Shown in pieces: positions 1 to 7,990 of a stretch of 64,000 nt of DNA. Position numbers and translations under genes: made by a program. The first letter of the stretch is position 1. Each line of letters begins with the position of its first letter. Where the stretch lies: the NCBI GenBank assembly GCA_023391415.1, contig JAEWAY010000033.1:370667-434666 (forward strand), written 5' to 3'. Below the pieces are notes generated by a model. It was not told where the DNA came from. It saw nothing but the letters and a program-made list of their open reading frames with translations, and did not search any database. This DNA comes from Bacteroidota bacterium (lineage in GTDB: Bacteria > Bacteroidota > Bacteroidia > Cytophagales > Cytophagaceae).

Positions 1-675
1 GCCAATGACGATCATATCCGCGCCCGCTTCAAGAGCGCTTTTCGCTTTTTCAGGAGTATTAATGCCTCCTCCAACGATCAAAGGCGCTTTTATATTCTGT
101 TTTACCCGGGCGATCATCTCAGGGGCGATAGGTTGCAAGGCTCCGCTTCCTCCATCGAGATAGATAAGCTTCAAGCCAAGCATCTGTCCGGCCAGCGCGG
201 TGCACGCGGCGATAGAAGGCTTATCGCGTGGTATAGGAGTGGTATTGCTGATATAGGAAACGGTCGTAGGCTTGCCACAATCGACAAGGATATAACCAGT
301 AGGAAGGATCTCCAGATCCGATTGACTAAGGACCGGAGCGGCGACGACATGCTGCCCGATCAAAAACTCCGGATTGCGGCCGGAGATCAGAGACAGCAAG
401 AGTATGGCGTCGGCGTCGGCGGAAATCTGGAGGTTGCTCCCCGGAAAAATAATAACCGGAATATCGCCCTCCGTTTTTAATTGCCGCACAAGATCCGAAA
501 AGCGGTCTTTTGTAATCAGACTCCCTCCAACAAATATGTAATCTACTCCATTTTTCTTCGCGAGTATGGTAAGTTCGCGCGCTTCTTCGGAAGTTGTCTC
601 ATCGGGATCAAGCAGAATGGCAAGGCTCTTAATCCCTTTTTTACTATTTTTCCTCAGCCTTTTCAGCAACTTCAT
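1..675 (-). CDS. Geranylgeranylglyceryl phosphate synthase family protein (PcrB/GGGPS-like), 3' end outside the window
   Basis: The minus strand is open from an ATG at 673-675 to the window edge (225 codons). The translation has the TIM-barrel hallmarks of the GGGP/heptaprenylglyceryl phosphate synthase family: LAILLDPDE near residues 18-26, an FVGGS strand near 42, YLDGGSGA near 180 and LIVGGGINTPEKA near 202, which form the phosphate-binding loops. The family joins glycerol-1-phosphate to a polyprenyl diphosphate and makes ether-lipid precursors; Bacteroidota homologues are known, but their product in this organism is not shown. The ATG lies inside the 3' end of the upstream gene (32-nt overlap in another frame), so translation is probably coupled. 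The C-terminus is missing only because the window ends. Family assignment is confident, exact substrate is not. Confidence 0.85.
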   Translation of the reverse strand, partial: MKLLKRLRKNSKKGIKSLAILLDPDETTSEEARELTILAKKNGVDYIFVGGSLITKDRFSDLVRQLKTEGDIPVIIFPGSNLQISADADAILLLSLISGRNPEFLIGQHVVAAPVLSQSDLEILPTGYILVDCGKPTTVSYISNTTPIPRDKPSIAACTALAGQMLGLKLIYLDGGSGALQPIAPEMIARVKQNIKAPLIVGGGINTPEKAKSALEAGADMIVIG

Positions 676-1075
676 CTTTCTTATAAATAAGCTTTCTCTT
701 GTCTATACCGGTCAGATCCGCTATCTTCTCTCTCAAAACCGCCAACGCTATAAACGCGAGTTGTTCTTTTATATAGCGGAGAAAAGCGTTTTCCTTTATC
801 TCTTTTTCCACTACTACCTGCGATTGAACGGAAGCCATCCGCGCGGTACCGGCATTTTCCTCCTCAGCTTCGCTTTTTTCACTAAATAACTTATAAAGCA
901 TATATGAGCCGGCTACTAAACCACCCGCTATAAGGGCATACTGTCCAATATGAAGAGCCCGCGATTTCAGGTCCTCCACTTCATTGTCAAGCGCGGTCTT
1001 ATATAACCGGTTTTCCTTCTCGAGGGTGTTTTTCATATCCGGCGATCCGATCTGATAATCTGGACGGTCATGCAT
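644..1075 (-). CDS. Small membrane-anchored protein of unknown function
   Basis: Encodes 143 residues. A charged N-terminus with coiled-coil character is followed by one hydrophobic segment (residues about 43-62, ALIAGGLVAGSYMLYKLF) and then a charged stretch and a weakly hydrophobic helix (LAFIALAVLREKIADL). The C-terminus is Lys/Glu rich. It starts 4 nt after the phage-holin-like gene 1080-1442 and overlaps the GGGP synthase gene by 32 nt, so the three form one transcription unit. I do not recognise a named family. The arrangement of a small 1-TM protein beside a holin-X-like protein is common in Bacteroidota and suggests an envelope role, but that is inference. Confidence 0.7.
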   Translation of the reverse strand: MHDRPDYQIGSPDMKNTLEKENRLYKTALDNEVEDLKSRALHIGQYALIAGGLVAGSYMLYKLFSEKSEAEEENAGTARMASVQSQVVVEKEIKENAFLRYIKEQLAFIALAVLREKIADLTGIDKRKLIYKKDEVAEKAEEK

Positions 1076-1079
1076 ATGA

Positions 1080-1442
1080 TTATTTTTTAGGTTTGGTAAA
1101 CAAGGACTGGGTAAGTCTTTTGATAATCCGGTGTATAAAGCCTCTGTTGATACTAAATACCAGCCATAGCGTAATCAGCAGATAGAAGCTCCCCAGTATG
1201 ATAAATCCAAGAAAACCGCTATCGCATAACTGATTAAGATACAGGGCCAGCGCGAAATTAAGAAAGAAAAAGGCTAAAACACCGAATACCGCTACGCAGA
1301 AGAAAATAAGAATGAAAGCGATAAGCGCGGTAAGTTTTTCCTGAGCCTCGATTTTGATAATCTCAATCTTGGTTTCAATATATCCTTTCAGATTATCCAA
1401 TAATACTTCCAACCCCAGAAGTCTGAAAAATTTTCCGTCCAT
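1080..1442 (-). CDS. Putative holin-X / DUF1469-like membrane protein
   Basis: 120 residues. An amphipathic N-terminal helix (GLEVLLDNLKGYIETKIEII) leads into two strongly hydrophobic segments (about residues 37-65 and 73-96), and the tail is basic (IIKRLTQSLF). This is the architecture of the phage holin superfamily III / holin-X family that is widespread in non-phage Bacteroidota chromosomes. Nothing phage-like is nearby, so a lytic role is unlikely; a membrane-shaping or stress role is more likely but unproven. It is the first gene of the unit that continues into 644-1075 and the GGGP synthase gene. The ATG at 1440-1442 is a clear start. Confidence 0.7.
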   Translation of the reverse strand: MDGKFFRLLGLEVLLDNLKGYIETKIEIIKIEAQEKLTALIAFILIFFCVAVFGVLAFFFLNFALALYLNQLCDSGFLGFIILGSFYLLITLWLVFSINRGFIHRIIKRLTQSLFTKPKK

Positions 1443-1519
1443 GAAAATACAGTAAAAAATATCCTATGGTTTTAACCTGTATAATGGCCAATATGTTACT
1501 TACATTTCCGCCAACATAG

Positions 1520-1546
1520 CTGGTGGAATATAATCATTTCCACCAG
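1520..1546. other. Stem-loop between phoU and the holin-like gene
   Basis: A 9-bp perfect inverted repeat, CTGGTGGAA and TTCCACCAG, is separated by 9 bases. It sits just downstream of the phoU stop (1611) on the minus strand. No U-run follows, so it is either a weak terminator or an mRNA 3'-end stabilising hairpin for the pst-phoU transcript. Confidence 0.4.
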
Positions 1547-1610
1547 ACACGCCATCCTGTTGGCTTAAGATAAGAAAGGCTGACAGAACCGGCAAGAAAA
1601 ACTTTCTTTT

Positions 1611-2357
1611 TTACAAGGACTGGTTTTCTTCTTCCGCCGCCCCTGATTCGTCGATATGATGAGAACCTTCTTTATGTCTGCCCTTGGCCTTCTCTTTCTT
1701 GTTATGTCGCAAGACCTTCGCTTTCACATAAAAAATGATTTCTTCGGCGATATTCGTAATATAATCCCCTACACGTTCCATTTTGCGGATTACGGACAGG
1801 AAATAGATGGCGTGCATGATCTTTTGGGGATCTTTTTCATGCAGGACATATTCCTGCAAAACTTCATTGGCTTTGTTGTTGATTTCGTCCAGTATTTCAT
1901 CCTTGGCAAAGACAGTCCTCGCCAGTTTGGTATTGTCTTTTTCAAAAGAAGTACTAAGGATCTCCAGCATATCGATGATGGTATCCGTCATCTCCTGAAG
2001 GCGAAAACGCTTTATAAGCTCATCGTCGAAAGGTGTTTCAAAGCGAACAAGATATTGCGCTATGCCTTTGGCGTTGTCGCCGATCCGCTCCAGGTCAGAA
2101 ACCATTTTGAGGGCGGCCACAACAAAGCGAAGATCAATGGCTACAGGATTGAACAGAGCGAGTATATGCTCGCATTTGCTGTCTATCCGGAGCTCAAAAC
2201 CGTTTACCCATTTCTCGTTTTTAATAATTTCCTTAGCAAGATCCTTATCAAACGAGTATACCGCGGCGATACATTTTTCGATCTGACCTTTGACCATATA
2301 GGTCATGTCGATCATCTCCGTTTTTAACTCACCAATTTCTGTTTCTATTAAATTCAT
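1611..2357 (-). CDS. phoU: Phosphate signalling/transport regulator PhoU
   Basis: 248 residues with the two-repeat three-helix-bundle pattern of PhoU. Both metal-binding-type signatures are visible: LERIGDNAKGIA (about residue 90) and MERVGDYITNIAEEI (about 193). PhoU links the Pst transporter to the PhoR/PhoB system and represses Pho signalling when phosphate is sufficient. The C-terminal 25 residues are a His/Glu/Lys-rich extension (HKEGSHHIDESGAAEEEN) beyond the usual family length of about 215-235. It is the last gene of the pstSCAB-phoU run, 58 nt after pstB. No PhoR kinase is encoded in this window. Confidence 0.95.
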   Translation of the reverse strand: MNLIETEIGELKTEMIDMTYMVKGQIEKCIAAVYSFDKDLAKEIIKNEKWVNGFELRIDSKCEHILALFNPVAIDLRFVVAALKMVSDLERIGDNAKGIAQYLVRFETPFDDELIKRFRLQEMTDTIIDMLEILSTSFEKDNTKLARTVFAKDEILDEINNKANEVLQEYVLHEKDPQKIMHAIYFLSVIRKMERVGDYITNIAEEIIFYVKAKVLRHNKKEKAKGRHKEGSHHIDESGAAEEENQSL

Positions 2358-2415
2358 AACCCCACTGATGGTTTAGTACCTATATACCTATAATATACAA
2401 AAAAAGTTCCGATAA

Positions 2416-3165
2416 TTACCCGAATCGTCCGGTTATGTAATTTTGCGTTTTTTCTTTTCTGGGATTGGTAAACAAAGTTCTGGTATCTTCATACTCTATC
2501 AGTTCTCCCATATAGAAAAACGCTGTTTTGTCGCTGGTTCGCGAAGCTTGCTGCATATTGTGAGTGACAATTAGTATGGTATACTTCTCCTTGAGCTGAT
2601 AGATCAGTTCTTCGATTTTTACGGTAGAGATAGGATCCAGAGCGGAAGCGGGTTCATCCATAAGCAGAATGGAAGGCTCCACCGCCAGCGCCCGCGCTAT
2701 GCACAAACGTTGCTGTTGTCCTCCCGACAAGGCTAACGCGGATTTTTTGAGCTTGTCTTTGACTTCGTCCCATAGAGCCGCCTGCTGAAGCGATTTTTCG
2801 ACTTTGTCCCCAATGACTTTTTTATTCTTTTCACCATTGACCCGAAGTCCATAGGCGACATTTTCGAAAATGGATTTGGGGAAAGGATTCGGTTTCTGAA
2901 ACACCATTCCCACCGACTTTCTCAGCTCGTTTACATTGACTGATGGCGAGTATATATTGAGATTGTCAATAGTGATTTCCCCGACGATTCTGGTATTGTC
3001 GATCAGGTCGTTCATCCGGTTAAAGCATCGAAGGAACGTCGACTTGCCACAGCCGGAAGGGCCGATCAGAGCGGTAACGGTTTGCTTTTTGATTGACATG
3101 TTCACGTTTTTCAGCACGTGATCCACGCCATAATATACATTCAGGTCTTTTGCTTCAATTTTCAT
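2416..3165 (-). CDS. pstB: Phosphate ABC transporter ATP-binding protein PstB
   Basis: 249 residues, full length for PstB. Walker A is GPSGCGKST (about residues 35-43), the Q-loop region is GMVFQKPNPFPKSIFENV, the ABC signature is LSGGQQQR, Walker B is ILLMDEPASALD and the switch histidine is in VTHNMQQA. It energises import of inorganic phosphate by the PstC/PstA channel. It starts 21 nt after pstA and is followed by phoU, so it belongs to the pstSCAB-phoU operon whose promoter carries Pho-box repeats at 5985-6020. Confidence 0.97.
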   Translation of the reverse strand: MKIEAKDLNVYYGVDHVLKNVNMSIKKQTVTALIGPSGCGKSTFLRCFNRMNDLIDNTRIVGEITIDNLNIYSPSVNVNELRKSVGMVFQKPNPFPKSIFENVAYGLRVNGEKNKKVIGDKVEKSLQQAALWDEVKDKLKKSALALSGGQQQRLCIARALAVEPSILLMDEPASALDPISTVKIEELIYQLKEKYTILIVTHNMQQASRTSDKTAFFYMGELIEYEDTRTLFTNPRKEKTQNYITGRFG

Positions 3166-3186
3166 ACTCTTGCGGCTAAACTACAA

Positions 3187-4080
3187 CTACCACTTAATTT
3201 TCTTTTGCGCCTTATACCGGAAATAGACAGCTACTCCATTCATCAGAAATGTAATGGACAGAAGAAGGATGATGGCGGCGGCGGCGTTTTCGGCAAATTC
3301 AGGCTGTGGCCTTGAAATCCAGTTAAAAATCTGGACAGGTAATACGGAGAACGGATCCATAGGGCTATTCGGAGCGAATGAAATATAGGATAAGGAGCCT
3401 ATAAGCACGAGTGGAGCGGTTTCTCCAATCGCTCTGGAAATAGCCAGAATGGCTCCTGTAATAATACCGGACATGGACGCGGGCAACACCTGATACCAGA
3501 TGGTCTGCCATTTGGTAGCTCCAATGCCGTAACTCGCCTCCCTAATAGAATAAGGGACCGCCTTCAGCGCCTCCCGGGTGGATACGATAATAATCGGAAG
3601 AATCAATAAGGCGAGTGTAAGCGCCCCGGTCAATATGCTATCGCCCAGCATCATCACTCTGGCAAAGAGCTCCAGCCCGAGCAGGCCGTAAATAATAGAA
3701 GGCACTCCCGCCAGGTTGGCGATATTGATTTCGATAAAATTGGCGACCCTGTTCTTCTTACCATATTCTTCGAGATAAAGCCCGGCTCCGATACCCAGGG
3801 GGAGCGCGATTACGGCCGTGAGGATCATGATCCAGAGCGTGCCTATCCAGGCGGTATATACTCCGGCTCTCGAGGCTGTTCTGGAAGGTAAATCCATAAT
3901 GAAGTTCCAATCCAGTCTTTTCAGTCCCGACATCAACACGTCTACCAACAGGGCGCCCAACACGACAATACCAAAGAGCGTACAAAAAATACCAAGGAAC
4001 TGAAACGCCTTGTCCTGCAATTCATATTTTCGGACTTTCTTGAATCGTTTCAGTCGTTTTCTGAATCGTTTACCTTTCAC
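3187..4080 (-). CDS. pstA: Phosphate ABC transporter permease PstA
   Basis: 297 residues with about six membrane segments and the ABC permease EAA loop (EASYGIGATKWQTIWYQVLP, about residues 181-200) that docks on PstB. The basic N-terminus (MKGKRFRKRLKRFKKVRK) is longer than in many homologues. The start is a GTG at 4078-4080 that overlaps the pstC stop by one base (TAGTG), a translational-coupling arrangement. It partners PstC in the inner-membrane phosphate channel. Confidence 0.95.
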   Translation of the reverse strand: MKGKRFRKRLKRFKKVRKYELQDKAFQFLGIFCTLFGIVVLGALLVDVLMSGLKRLDWNFIMDLPSRTASRAGVYTAWIGTLWIMILTAVIALPLGIGAGLYLEEYGKKNRVANFIEINIANLAGVPSIIYGLLGLELFARVMMLGDSILTGALTLALLILPIIIVSTREALKAVPYSIREASYGIGATKWQTIWYQVLPASMSGIITGAILAISRAIGETAPLVLIGSLSYISFAPNSPMDPFSVLPVQIFNWISRPQPEFAENAAAAIILLLSITFLMNGVAVYFRYKAQKKIKW

Positions 4081-4958
4081 TACTTATATTCCTCCTGATA
4101 ACGTTTTTTTAGCCAGAAACTAAGGTTATTCAATACGAATGTCATAACGAAGAGCGTGATTCCCACGGCGAAAATGGTACGATATTCTATGGAATCGTGC
4201 TGTATATCACCCATGCTTACCTGCACGATATACGTGGTCATGGTTTCGATAGGTACCGTAGGATCAAACGTGAGCCTTGGCTGCTGACCCGCCGCGATCG
4301 CGACAATCATGGTTTCGCCGATAGCCCGGCTAACCGCCAGAATAATGGATACGGAAATCCCTGAAAACGCCGCGGGTACGATCACTTTCCAGGCTGTTTG
4401 AAACTTGGTGCTGCCCAGCGCGTAAGCTCCTTCGCGAAGGTTCTTGGGGACTGAATAGAGGGCGTCCTCGCTGAGAGAGGCGACCAGAGGCAAGATCATG
4501 ACTCCCATGACGATACCTGGAGATATCGCGTTGAACCCTGATAGTCCGGGTCCGAAAATAGATTGTAAAAGCGGCGTTACAAACTCAAGGGCGAAGAACC
4601 CATACACTACCGTTGGTACAGCGGCCAGCACTTCAAGTCCCGGCTTTACGACGCTTCGCAGCGTATTGTGGGCGTACTCGCTCAGATATATGGCGATGAT
4701 CAGGCCCAGGGGTACCGAAACCAGTATGGCGATAGTGGTAATCAGTATGGTACCGGTAAGCAATGGCAGGATGCCATAACGCTTGTTTTGAAACAATGGT
4801 GTCCACTCGGTATCGGTAAGGAAGCTAATCAGCGAAACCTCACTGAAAAACTTAAAGGTTTGAACAAGCAGTACTAGGATTATTCCGAGCGTTGTAAAAA
4901 TTGTCACAAGGCTACAGAATAACAATAGCTTTTCAATTATTTTCTCTTTAAGATTCAT
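4080..4958 (-). CDS. pstC: Phosphate ABC transporter permease PstC
   Basis: 292 residues, typical PstC length. An N-terminal membrane helix precedes a periplasmic loop (FLTDTEWTPLF, a common PstC signature), and then the permease core with the EAA motif EGAYALGSTKFQTAWKVIVP and ISRAIGETM. It starts 30 nt after pstS and overlaps pstA by one base. It forms the phosphate translocation pore with PstA. Confidence 0.96.
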   Translation of the reverse strand: MNLKEKIIEKLLLFCSLVTIFTTLGIILVLLVQTFKFFSEVSLISFLTDTEWTPLFQNKRYGILPLLTGTILITTIAILVSVPLGLIIAIYLSEYAHNTLRSVVKPGLEVLAAVPTVVYGFFALEFVTPLLQSIFGPGLSGFNAISPGIVMGVMILPLVASLSEDALYSVPKNLREGAYALGSTKFQTAWKVIVPAAFSGISVSIILAVSRAIGETMIVAIAAGQQPRLTFDPTVPIETMTTYIVQVSMGDIQHDSIEYRTIFAVGITLFVMTFVLNNLSFWLKKRYQEEYK

Positions 4959-4988
4959 TCAATTAATCAGGGGTGCAAGTTAGAAAAA

Positions 4989-5972
4989 TTATTTCAGAAT
5001 CTCTTCCAGCTTTATGCCTACGTTTGATTCCAGATCGACAAACAAAGAGCCTGTTTTCTCCTCCAGAAGTCTTTTATTCAGCAGTTCGTAAGTTTCGTCG
5101 CTAAGCGGGATATAACCAACGTCGCGTACAAGCTCGGATACATTGTCGAGATAAAAATCCAGGAAAGACTTTACTGATTCCTTCGCCAGCGACTCTTTCA
5201 GCGCGTATACGAACAAAGGCCGGGAGAGAGGCTGGTAAGTACCGTCCTTAATGGTCTCCGTAGAGGGGTAAATCGCTCCTTCTCCATTCTCGTCGTTTTT
5301 ATCGTCGACAGGTATAAGCTTCAACCGGTCCCGATTCTGAAGATAATATTCGATACCAAAGAAACCCAAGGCGTATGGATCTGTACTCACACCCTGAACG
5401 AGGACGTTGTCGTCTTCCGAAGCGGTATAGTCGCCTCGGGAAGACCTCGGTTTTCCTACAATGGCTTCGGTAAAATAATCAAAAGTACCGGACGCGGTAC
5501 CCGCGCCGAAAAGATGAATTTCCTGATTGGGCCATTCCTCCCGGATTTGGCTCCAGCGGGTCACTACTCCCTGAGCCTCCGGAGACCATATTTTTTTTAG
5601 TTCCGCGACGGTGATATGATCGATAAAGTCATTTTGGGGATGTACGACAATCGCCAGTCCATCATAGGCCACGGGAAACTCAAGAAAATCAATACCCTTC
5701 GCCTTAAGCTGGTCTACCTCTTTTTTGGTAATGGGCCGGGACGCGTTGGTGATATCCACTTCCTTACGGAGCATTTTTTTAAAACCACCTCCAGTTCCGG
5801 AAACTCCAATAGTAAGTTTTGATGAAGGGAATTCGTTCATGTACTCTTCGGCGACAGCTTCCGTAACCGGATAGACCGTACTGGAACCATCGATCCTGAC
5901 TCGCCCGTCCTGACTAGTGCAGGCTATGACGAAGAGTAAAGGAATCATTGATAAATAACGGAATTTTCTCAT
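4989..5972 (-). CDS. pstS: Phosphate-binding lipoprotein PstS
   Basis: 327 residues from the ATG at 5970-5972. The signal sequence ends in a lipobox-like VIAC (Cys23), so the mature protein is a membrane-anchored periplasmic phosphate receptor. Ligand-loop signatures are present: IDGSSTVYPVTEAVAEEY, VSGTGGGFKKM and FGAGTASGTFDYF. A TTG five codons upstream (5985-5987) is in frame, but it lies within the TAAATTTG -7 promoter element and is therefore unlikely to be in the mRNA; the ATG is chosen. This is the first gene of pstSCAB-phoU. Pho-box-like repeats at 6003-6020 lie just upstream of the -7 element, predicting PhoB activation under phosphate limitation. Confidence 0.95.
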   Translation of the reverse strand: MRKFRYLSMIPLLFVIACTSQDGRVRIDGSSTVYPVTEAVAEEYMNEFPSSKLTIGVSGTGGGFKKMLRKEVDITNASRPITKKEVDQLKAKGIDFLEFPVAYDGLAIVVHPQNDFIDHITVAELKKIWSPEAQGVVTRWSQIREEWPNQEIHLFGAGTASGTFDYFTEAIVGKPRSSRGDYTASEDDNVLVQGVSTDPYALGFFGIEYYLQNRDRLKLIPVDDKNDENGEGAIYPSTETIKDGTYQPLSRPLFVYALKESLAKESVKSFLDFYLDNVSELVRDVGYIPLSDETYELLNKRLLEEKTGSLFVDLESNVGIKLEEILK

Positions 5973-5984
5973 TGTATTACCCGT

Positions 5985-6020
5985 CAAATTTAAATACTTT
6001 AATGTTAAGCGAATATTAAT
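5985..6020 (-). promoter_or_regulatory. Pho-box-like direct repeats and -7 element of the pstS promoter
   Basis: Two 7-bp units at 11-bp period on the + strand, TGTTAAG (6003-6009) and TATTAAT (6014-6020), are separated by 4 bases. Ten bases toward pstS lies CAAATTTA (5985-5992), which on the minus strand reads TAAATTTG, an exact match to the Bacteroidota -7 consensus TAnnTTTG. The layout matches the four-unit sites upstream of the porin, exbB, the beta-helix lipoprotein and the TonB receptor. Confidence 0.7.
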
Positions 6021-6321
6021 TTTGAGATAGGAGAGGCGTAAACTCAGTCAAATCGATCTTTATTCGCGGAAAGGCCGGTGTACCGGATATGAGTATGCCA
6101 TAACGCCATTTTTACTTCGCCAGCCGGAAACCGTATAGTTGATTTTTTCTCATATTCCTGATATGGACTTCATTGAGGATGTGATAACCCACGATATTTT
6201 GGTCGAGTTCTTTGAACCTGCAATATTAGTTGAATTGCCATAATTTATAAAATATAGGATTTATAAAATAATGTCTTCAATACGCCACCTATATGCAACT
6301 TCATGTATATCATATATATAA
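6021..6321. other. Non-coding stretch between porin 3' end and pstS promoter
   Basis: About 300 bases with no convincing gene on either strand. It becomes AT-rich toward the porin stop at 6322. I see no strong terminator hairpin, so porin transcripts may read into the pstS promoter region. Confidence 0.4.
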
Positions 6322-7539
6322 TCAATAATTAAATTGGAGCTGGGCTCTGAAAAGTGTTCCGGCCTGATGATTATCCGGTAAGGCGAAGTCTTCGTAAATC
6401 CTATCCGAAAAGACATAGATGACGCAAAGCTCGAGCTGAGGAAGCGGCTGCCATTCGACCCCCAGCTCCATTTCACTCACCTGATAATTTCTGGCGTCCG
6501 CCTCATGTTTTTTGCCTCCTTTATACCAATGATATCTGGCAAAGGGCATGAAAAACATTTCTCTGTACATGATCCGGTACATGCTCATTATATAGCCGCC
6601 ATGGAGGGACTTTAGTTGTATCTCATTCGCGGCGGGAACAAATCGCGGCCCCCTTCCTACATTAAACTCCGCCTGGAGGCCAAATGGCTGGGGATAAATA
6701 ATCAGGGAGGCCGCGGCTCGCTGATCCAGATATTCGCGTTGAGGGGTGGGAGACAGGCTAAAGGAGCTAAGCACATAGTCGCCCGTGTATCCCTGGATTC
6801 CGGCTTCGATGATCTGGCCATTGGGAAGCGCGAAAGGATAGCTAAACCTGGCGACAGTATGAAAATTATTATTCAAATCAGGTTTATTAAGCGTCTGGCC
6901 ATTATAAATACCCAGACCGATCATGCCATAGTCCCCACTTCCTTTAAAACGCGGGTTTTGAAGCATCTTGAAGCGATCACGGATTTTTTGGGGAGTGATA
7001 TATAGAAAAAGGCCGAGATCCCTTTCATTGGCGATGGCGCTGTTCAGACCATCGTGCCGATCCAAAGGCAGACGATTCTGACTGGATTGAAGGTTTTCGA
7101 AACCAAAGGGAATCTTACTTATTCCCGGACGAATCCGTATCGTTTTTTGACTATTCAAGAATATATCGGCGTACAGGTCTCTGATCTGGGCGAAGTTTAA
7201 CAAGCCATTGCCGGGAGAGGAAGCGAAATCCGGCTGAATATAGATCGCTACGCGCTCGTGGACGTTGCCGCTAAGCACAATCCGGGCGCGGCGGATAAAA
7301 AACTCGTCTTTGCCACCCCAAGACTTATCGCACTGGTCGCATCCCAAATCCGGATTGGAGGCCAGGCCATTGAATCGAATCTGCGCGTATCCTCGCAATG
7401 AGAGCTTCTTATACCAGGGACTAGATCCCTCCCCGGTATCGGGGGAGGCCGCTCCATGCTGAGCGACACCCATACATGGCAGACAAACTACACACAAGAA
7501 AAACGCGATCCGGGACCAGATTTTACGATAAATTAACAT
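6322..7539 (-). CDS. Phosphate-selective porin (OprO/OprP-type), outer membrane
   Basis: 405 residues. A cleavable signal peptide (IAFFLCVVCLPCMGVAQ, cut about residue 27) precedes a beta-barrel sequence. LSLRGYAQIRFNG, FFIRRARIVLSGNVHERVAI and the repeated alternating aromatic strands fit the phosphate-selective porin O/P family, and the C-terminus ends in an aromatic-rich strand (RAQLQFNY), typical of outer-membrane barrels. It should admit phosphate or polyphosphate to the periplasm for PstS. A four-unit Pho-box with a -7 element lies at 7567-7623. Substrate preference is inferred from family and context. Confidence 0.9.
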   Translation of the reverse strand: MLIYRKIWSRIAFFLCVVCLPCMGVAQHGAASPDTGEGSSPWYKKLSLRGYAQIRFNGLASNPDLGCDQCDKSWGGKDEFFIRRARIVLSGNVHERVAIYIQPDFASSPGNGLLNFAQIRDLYADIFLNSQKTIRIRPGISKIPFGFENLQSSQNRLPLDRHDGLNSAIANERDLGLFLYITPQKIRDRFKMLQNPRFKGSGDYGMIGLGIYNGQTLNKPDLNNNFHTVARFSYPFALPNGQIIEAGIQGYTGDYVLSSFSLSPTPQREYLDQRAAASLIIYPQPFGLQAEFNVGRGPRFVPAANEIQLKSLHGGYIMSMYRIMYREMFFMPFARYHWYKGGKKHEADARNYQVSEMELGVEWQPLPQLELCVIYVFSDRIYEDFALPDNHQAGTLFRAQLQFNY

Positions 7540-7566
7540 TTCAACAACAAAGAATTTTTACACGGG

Positions 7567-7623
7567 CAAAAATCCGGATTCTCTGTTATTGAAATGTTAT
7601 TCCAATGTTAAGGAATTGTTAAG
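7567..7623 (-). promoter_or_regulatory. Four-unit Pho-box and -7 element of the porin promoter
   Basis: Four 7-bp units, each separated by exactly 4 bases on the + strand: TGTTATT (7584-7590), TGTTATT (7595-7601), TGTTAAG (7606-7612), TGTTAAG (7617-7623). Read on the coding strand they are CTTAACA, CTTAACA, AATAACA, AATAACA. Nine bases toward the gene, 7567-7574 reads GATTTTTG on the minus strand, a one-mismatch TAnnTTTG. This is the cleanest of the five sites. Confidence 0.75.
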
Positions 7624-7647
7624 AAACACCTCTCCATTCATTGGGAG

Positions 7648-7956
7648 CTATTCCATCTCAGAGTGTTTTTTATTGACTTTTAGCTTCTTATTGGTTTTTG
7701 TCGTTTTTATGGTTTTTTCTTCCTTAAGATCCGCTGATTCCTTTTTTCTTTTACGCTCCGCTTTCGCCTTTTTCTTATCAATGGAAACACATTCTTCCGT
7801 AAAAGATTTAGACAAAGCGTGAGCTAGTTTCTTGATTTTCTTTTTCAACTTGACAAACGCTTCCGGATTTTCCTTTTCAAGGATTTCCTCGAAAGCGACC
7901 ATCAGTTTCGCCCGCGTCAGGTTTCTTTGTTCTTTTTGTTGTTGTTTGTTCGTCAT
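7648..7956 (-). CDS. Small Lys-rich protein downstream of phoB, unknown
   Basis: 102 residues, extremely Lys/Glu rich with no membrane segment. An N-terminal amphipathic helix region (RAKLMVAFEEILEKENPEAF) leads into long runs of KKK/KAKAERKRKK. It starts 34 nt after the phoB stop on the same strand and ends just before the porin Pho-box. I do not recognise a family. The charge and helical pattern would suit a nucleic-acid or polyphosphate-binding protein, but this is only inference from composition. Confidence 0.6.
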   Translation of the reverse strand: MTNKQQQKEQRNLTRAKLMVAFEEILEKENPEAFVKLKKKIKKLAHALSKSFTEECVSIDKKKAKAERKRKKESADLKEEKTIKTTKTNKKLKVNKKHSEME

Positions 7957-7990
7957 AATATTTAATAGTCAAAACATTGATGACCGGATA

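Noticed and set aside
1080..1442. Phage holin / prophage
   Set aside because: Only a holin-X-like membrane protein is present, with no phage structural, integrase or lysis genes around it.
1656..2327. 223-residue open frame on the plus strand over phoU
   Set aside because: It is the antisense frame of phoU, which has clear PhoU motifs; no promoter or family match supports the plus strand.
5973..5987. TTG start of pstS, five codons upstream
   Set aside because: Same reasoning: it overlaps TAAATTTG, the predicted -7 element.
7584..7623. Regular 11-bp repeats read as a CRISPR or integration-site remnant
   Set aside because: Units are only 7 bp, spacers are only 4 bp, and the same layout occurs at four other Pho-locus promoters, so a transcription factor site explains it better.
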